Part shown: positions 59,050 through 64,000 of the stretch, one piece after another
How the letters are laid out: each line of letters starts with the position of its first letter
Numbering within the stretch: the first letter of the stretch is position 1
Source of the DNA: Neoarius graeffei
Lineage: Eukaryota > Chordata > Actinopteri > Siluriformes > Ariidae
Length of the DNA: 64,000 bases
Assembly (NCBI RefSeq): GCF_027579695.1
Contig: NC_083577.1
Coordinates: 69,511,616-69,575,615, forward strand
Direction of reading: 5' to 3'
The notes under the pieces: generated by a model
Told to the model about the DNA's origin: nothing
Seen by the model: the letters and a program-made list of their open reading frames with translations, nothing else
The model's database searches: none
Program-made: the position numbers and the translations under genes

Positions 59050-60392
59050 ATAAAAATTTGGGACGATTCAAAAATAAATATTCAAAACCCATGGATCGAA
59101 GCCCAATTAAAATATTTGGAATACGTTAAAGAAAGAATATAAATTAGAGAATTATTTACAAATAATTCAGTAGTGCACTTTTTACCCTGGGTTCAAACCA
59201 AATGAAATGGATCATAGATTTAAATATTGGATTTCGAAAGGAATAACAACATTTTACTCACTGACAACTAAAGGAAAAATTGAAGGACTTTGAAAGTCTG
59301 AGGAAGGAATATCAACTTGGAAAAATCTGACTTTTTTTAGATACCTCCAGACACAGACTTATTTTGAACATATTAGATGTAAAACAGACATGGATGATCC
59401 TATATTGAAAGTACTCCTGGACACCTACCAAAATAACCTAAATAAGAGTACCATCTCTAGAATTTACAAACGCTTATGGACAAAAAAGACTTGCACAACA
59501 GAATACATCAAAGAAAGGTGGGAGAGAGAAGGTAACCTTGCACTATCAAACGAGGTCTGGCTGAACAGTGGAAATGTACAAACTCTCATATGCGGAGGGA
59601 GTTTGGATGGAAGCGTTTTATTTAAATCACACCAAAGCAAAAAGTACGTCTGGCGGGAGGAGATGCTAAATGTTGGAGACAGTGCACATCTCAAGAAGCT
59701 GACCGTTGGCATATATTTTGGGACTGCCCAGTGATAAAACCATTCTGGGCAGAGATTCAAAATGCATTAAGAAAGATATTTGATATTGACCTGCCATTTC
59801 AGTTTCTCACTTTATTTTTAAGACATGTTGACTTCCAGGCAAGGCGCACTGATGAATATTTGTTTGGTGTTTTAATATGTGCCTGCAAAAAAGCGCTTAT
59901 GAGACGCTGGCGGCTTCCTGAACCCCCTACAATACAAGAATGGATATAGTAAATCAGATTTATAATATGGAAAGGATCACTTTCTCTCTCTCCGTCTCAA
60001 GAAAACTGTGTTTAAGTTATGGACTAAGTGGGTCAAATATGTAAAACCCATACGACCAGATTTTGTGGAGGTATGAAGTGAATGATTATGTAAAAGTTCA
60101 TGCTTTCCTGCAACTTTAACTTTACTTAATATGCACGTGTATGCTGAACCCCTTCTTATCTTTCAAATTAGTAATTTTATTTAATTTCCTCTTCTCTAAC
60201 CTCTCCTGGACTTACCAGTCACACTCTCTATTATCCTTATACAAACACTTAATCTCTCCCAAACTGTATAAAAAGTTCATAAATCCTGAAAATGTATGGA
60301 ATGCAGAAGGGATGATACTATTGGTTTGATGAATATATGTATTACAATCTGCAATCCAAAAAACAAAAAGACAACCCCCCCCCCAAAAAAAA
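59050..60392 (+). mobile_element. L1-type LINE fragment, ORF2 C-terminal region
   Basis: Broken plus-strand frames contain the L1 post-RT pattern: FRYLQTQTYFEHIRCK, SRIYKRLWTKKTCTTEYIKE, the knuckle-like GRCQRHCWRRQ-type segment near 59660, DCPVIKPFWAEIQNALRKIF and RRWRLPEPPTIQEWI. An A-rich tail follows at about 60355-60392. It is not the same subfamily as the L1 at 9803, and is 5'-truncated. Confidence 0.8.
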
Positions 60393-60525
60393 ACTTAGAT
60401 AAAAACACTGCTATTTACAGCTTTTAGTATACAAGTAAATTTACAGTCCCAGTAAAGTTATAGGTAACTGAAAAGTGGTGTTAATAATTGAAAAAAAAGA
60501 TTGAAAGTGATCATGGGAAGCTGTA

Positions 60526-60765
60526 TTGATATCTTACAATTCAGCATCATTCTGTAAAGATACTGCTACTCACTCAACAGTAACCATAAAGTGTGTTAGG
60601 ATTTCAAGTGACCCTTATGGAAGTGGCTATTTTTACCTCATGTGTGCCCTGATGGGCTTTATGCATCTGCTGCTCAGCTCACTAACCGTCTTCGAGCATG
60701 GCCCAATACTAGCCTCCAACAGATTTCTCAGATTGAAAAGACTTGTGGAAAGAGACAGAAAGTAG
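60526..60765 (+). other. Unexplained open frame, 79 codons, hydrophobic
   Basis: The latter part SGYFYLMCALMGFMHLLLSS then LTVFEHGPILASNRFLRLKR reads like a membrane segment followed by a basic tail. The DNA is more GC-rich than its surroundings. No family was recognised and no clear splice acceptor precedes it. It could be a relic exon or chance. Confidence 0.25.
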
Positions 60766-60988
60766 CAAACTGTCTGTAAAAACATTTTCAAATTTCACCT
60801 GTATTCTGCATCACTATGATAACACGTGCAAGTTTATATTGCAGATACTACAATGTGCATTAACCCGTGAAGTCAAACCTCCCCTAAGAAACGTGCTAGT
60901 ACAATGGGCATCAAGCCAAAATATAAAAAGTAGTGAGTAATATAGGAACTGGTTCTAGCAGTTGCTACAACAGGGATGTTTGAGAGAG

Positions 60989-61006
<18 letters not shown>

Positions 61007-61046
<40 letters not shown>
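61007..61046. repeat. (GA)n microsatellite
   Basis: About 20 GA units, preceded by a short GT run. The stretch 61050-62200 otherwise shows no recognised gene; it includes a CAT/ATC run at 61838-61863 and a short GA run at 61915-61930. Confidence 0.93.
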
Positions 61047-61050
<4 letters not shown>

Positions 61051-62217
61051 AAATGGAGCTTCAAGTAGGTTGAAAATAAATTTAGAGACTACCAGTTGAT
61101 TTTTCAAATACTTTTAATGTGAAAATCCTACACCAGATATTTATTTACTGAGGATAAAATGGATGACATTATAAATTAATAAGTATTATTATTGTTGGTG
61201 GTGGTGTTACAGTTAACAATATTTTTTTTCCTAAAATTCACTTGCAAGTAGTACTGACCCTCAATGGTGGGTCTTTCCAAAATGTAAACAAACCAAGAAA
61301 GGAATCTGATTGGCTCCTGCACTCAGGCATGACTCCAGAGCAGCTCCTTTCAACAGAAGAGAAACTTGCATATATAGACACAGCATATGCATATAGATCT
61401 TTGTGCTTCAAACATGTCTACCGGTCCATCCTCGAAAGGTGTAGTTTTGGAAATAGTGAAATTGATGTGTGATTAAAAACAGTCATCAGTCTGGCCAGTT
61501 AACTATGAACACCACTTCCTGAGGGGGCAGATACTTGCTGAATAAATTGGGAGGAGAGAATTATGTAAAAATAAAGTTTGTTCCGAGCAACTTTTGATAA
61601 GACGAAAACCCCAGCACCCTCTACCAAACTCTGCAAATGTGCAATTATTTGTGATTTTGTGCGTTGTTTTTAAACCCTGGATGTTCACTTGTCTCAGAGT
61701 ACACGATTGCTCTCACAAGTAATCCTGGTGAGGCAGACTGGCACTGGCCATACTTCAATTTGGGCTCACTGATCCCATCAGACTCATGTCTGGAATACTG
61801 GAGGTCACTGACTGAACATCGTGATCAGACCACTCATCACCACCATCATCATCATCATCATCATCCAGCTGGAAGCTTGCATGCTTATTCACTGCCCTGA
61901 TATAGACAGACATCGAGAGAGAGAGAGAGAATTAGAAAACAGAGAGAAATGCATCATAGAATACCACAGAAAAAGATAAAAAAAGGAATATACCTTGGGT
62001 CTTCCTACCTTGACTTTGTAAACATTGTCTTGGCAAATGTGGTGCTCTGGAAGTCTGAACAGTGTTCATGGTTGGATTTTGCAGACCACTGCTTATTTTA
62101 AAAAAATAAATTGGGGGGAGATTTCAGATGAAATTTAAAATCATCCAAGAAATGAAAAGTGTCATGTAACAGTAGCAGAAAATAGAGGAATCTGATATCT
62201 AGACCATGTATATTTAA

Positions 62218-63392
62218 GAGTTATTCCACAAAATTGAGTTGTATATAAACTGACGGGGTACGTAGCGCCGGGTCGGCTATAAGCCATGTACGAAGAGATT
62301 GACTGGAATAACTGTTTTATTCTATCCACATTTCACTGGATTTTGAAAAACAGAGCATTTTTATTTTTTGCACATTCGATAAATAAAAACTTTACACAAA
62401 ACGTCCGACAAAATAATTTCCACTTAGAATGTAAGCAAACCTGGTGAAAATCTTTCAAGGATCTTCAAGGATCCGTAAAGTTCTTCGTGAGGGTCTTTGA
62501 GGATCCTGTTGAGGATCTCAACAAAGATCCTCAAAAGAGCTTCAAGGATCTTTATAGTTCTTGTAAAGATCTTCAAGGATCTTAAAAAAAACAAAAAAAC
62601 AAACAAAAAAAAACCACATTCAATTCCAAAGATCTTTTAAGATCTTTGAAGGATGCTTGTTAAATCTTTGCAAAGATCTTGAAGATTTTGACAAAGATCC
62701 TGATCCTATCCTCAAAGATCTTAAGATCCTTAGAAGGATCCTTCTAAGATCTTTGAAAGATCCTTGAGGATCTTGCAGGATCCTTGCAAAGATATTGACA
62801 AAGATCCTGATCAAATCCTCAAGGATCCTAGCAAAGATCTTAACAGGATCCTTCGAAGGATCCTTGTAATATCTTTGAAAGGTCCTTGTTGAATCCTTGA
62901 GGATCTTAAAGGATCCTTGCAAAGTTCTTTGCAGGGATCATTATGAGGATCTCCGTAGGATCCTTGTCAAATCCTTGAGGATCTTTACAAATTATTTTGC
63001 ACAGAAAGATCTTTGAAGATCTATTGAAGAGCCTTATCTTTAAGGATCTGTGGCAGGTCTTTGACAATCCCCATGGATCCTTAAAGTGGAAACCAGGAAA
63101 ACCAGCAAAATGACAGTAGCAATTTGGGGGTGGGGGTGGGGAGCTATAATAATTCTTGAGGGGGGAAACCCACCCGTTCTTACCATCAAATACTTTTATT
63201 CCATTTTTTTTTTTGTATTTTGGGGGGTTTTGTTTTTGAGTAGAGTTTTTATTTCATCCTCGGTTGGTTCAGCAACATGCTCTGCCATTTTGTTTTTCTC
63301 TACTCACGGTATATGAGCTGATAGCCTAGTAGTAGCGTAGCCAATCAGAGCATGTGATTGCTCATATCCAGTGAATGTGGATGGAATAATAA
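62218..63392. mobile_element. MITE family A, copy 3, carrying a GATC-word array
   Basis: The left hairpin part (GTTATTCCACAAAATTGAG ... GATTGACTGGAATAACTGTT) is at 62219-62318. TCTATCCACATTTCACTGGA follows, and the right end ATCCAGTGAATGTGGATGGA is near 63366-63388. The order agrees with copies 1 and 2, except that about 640 bp of repeat are inserted between AATGTAAGCAAACCTGG and AGCAAAATGACAGTAGC. Confidence 0.75.
62440..63080. repeat. GATC-centred palindromic word array
   Basis: A low-complexity tract built of AAGGATCCTT, AAAGATCTT, GAGGATCTT and relatives, each symmetrical about GATC. I count about 36 GATC sites in about 640 bp, where roughly two or three are expected. Units are irregular, about 10-20 bp apart. 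The minus-strand frame 62620-62922 (Lys/Asp/Pro/Ile/Leu-rich) follows from the repeat and is not a protein claim. Confidence 0.9.
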
Positions 63393-63651
63393 ACTACATT
63401 ACATTTAAAAACCCCTTAGTGTTTTGATAGTGGTTATGATATTCTCAATCATTACTGCTTCGGTCACTGAAAACTTGTCTTTTGACAAGGAGTTTTATTC
63501 TCATTTCATACTGCCCAATATTCAAATGTATCGAGTTAAAACAGCAAGCTATAATAATAGATATTTCTTACACGATTTTTTACTCTGTCATTTAATTGAG
63601 GATAAAGATGCATTCAAAGCACATTTCATGTTAAGGTCTAATACTGGACAT

Positions 63652-64000
63652 GCACTACCGTTCAAAAGTTTGGGGTCACCCAGACAATTTTGTGTTTTCC
63701 ATGAAAAGTCACACTTTTATTTACCACCATAAGTTGTATAATGAATAGAAAATATAGTCAAGACATTTTTTGATTGTACAAGGGTTTTCTAATCATCCAT
63801 TAGCCTTCTGAGGCAATGAGCAAACACATTGTACCATTAGAACACTGGAGTGAGAGTTGCTGGAAATGGGCCTCTATACACCTATGGAGATATTGCACCA
63901 AAAACCAGACATTTGCAGCTAGAATAGTCATTTAGCACATTAGCAATGTATAGAGTGGATTTCTGATTAGTTTAAAGTGATCTTCATTGAAAAGAACAGT
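63652..64000. mobile_element. Non-autonomous Tc1-like element, cut by the window end
   Basis: It starts CTACCGTTCAAAAGTTTGGG, the terminal motif of a widespread fish inverted-repeat element. It continues with GTGTTTTCCATGAAAAGTCA and AGCCTTCTGAGGCAATGAGC. The right terminal repeat would lie beyond 64000. Confidence 0.8.

Noticed and set aside
61242-61472. Plus-strand 76-codon frame with TEEKLAYIDTAYAYRSLCFK
   Set aside because: No recognisable family, no convincing splice site, and a length easily reached by chance in 64 kb.
62620-62922. Minus-strand 100-codon frame rich in Lys, Asp, Ile and Leu
   Set aside because: It is a by-product of the GATC-word array; the repeat contains few stop codons by composition.

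Overview
The window looks like teleost fish nuclear DNA. It has spliced genes with GT-AG introns and a dense, layered load of fish-type repeats: many Tc1/mariner elements, L1, L2 and R2-type LINEs, hAT and Harbinger relatives, and a tRNA-derived SINE whose tail is built of GAGAT units. That mixture fits an otophysan, perhaps a catfish, but the species is an inference. No bacterial-type features, CRISPR arrays or retroviral genes were seen.

Two host genes are supported, both on the minus strand. fer1l6 (type II ferlin, N-terminal third) has 14 exons between 2899 and 9517. Every junction keeps the reading frame; the rest of the gene lies beyond the left edge, and its first coding exon was not found. 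prkag3 (AMP-activated protein kinase gamma-3) appears complete: 12 exons run from a putative ATG at 55572 to a stop at 25921 and encode about 336 residues with four CBS motifs. The gene spans 29.7 kb for about 1 kb of coding sequence, because its introns are packed with transposons.

Layout. 1-2898: LINE 3' end and hairpin-rich AT repeats, probably fer1l6 intron. 2899-9517: fer1l6 exons, with two Tc1 elements in introns; one still has an open transposase frame. 9788-19301: one L1 with a perfect 15-bp target duplication, itself carrying a hAT and an L2. 19302-25920: AT repeats, two Tc1 relics, SINEs, and long stretches with nothing recognised. 25921-55572: prkag3, with Tc1, L2, hAT, Harbinger-like, THAP-containing and R2-type insertions and a triplicated SINE array. 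55573-64000: Tc1 elements (one with an intact 358-codon transposase), a second L1-type fragment, and a repeat carrying a striking GATC-word array.

The most unusual observations are these: the GATC-palindrome array (62440-63080); the SINE/MITE array whose hybrid target-site flanks record unequal recombination (40587-42531); a THAP zinc-finger exon inside a short inverted-repeat element (48302-49303); a hairpin-ended repeat family; an accidental in-frame L1-L2 fusion ORF (14432-17665); and the strong antisense bias of LINE copies relative to the two genes. The two host genes share no evident pathway. fer1l6 belongs to the membrane-fusion ferlins, and prkag3 is the nucleotide-sensing subunit of a muscle-type kinase.
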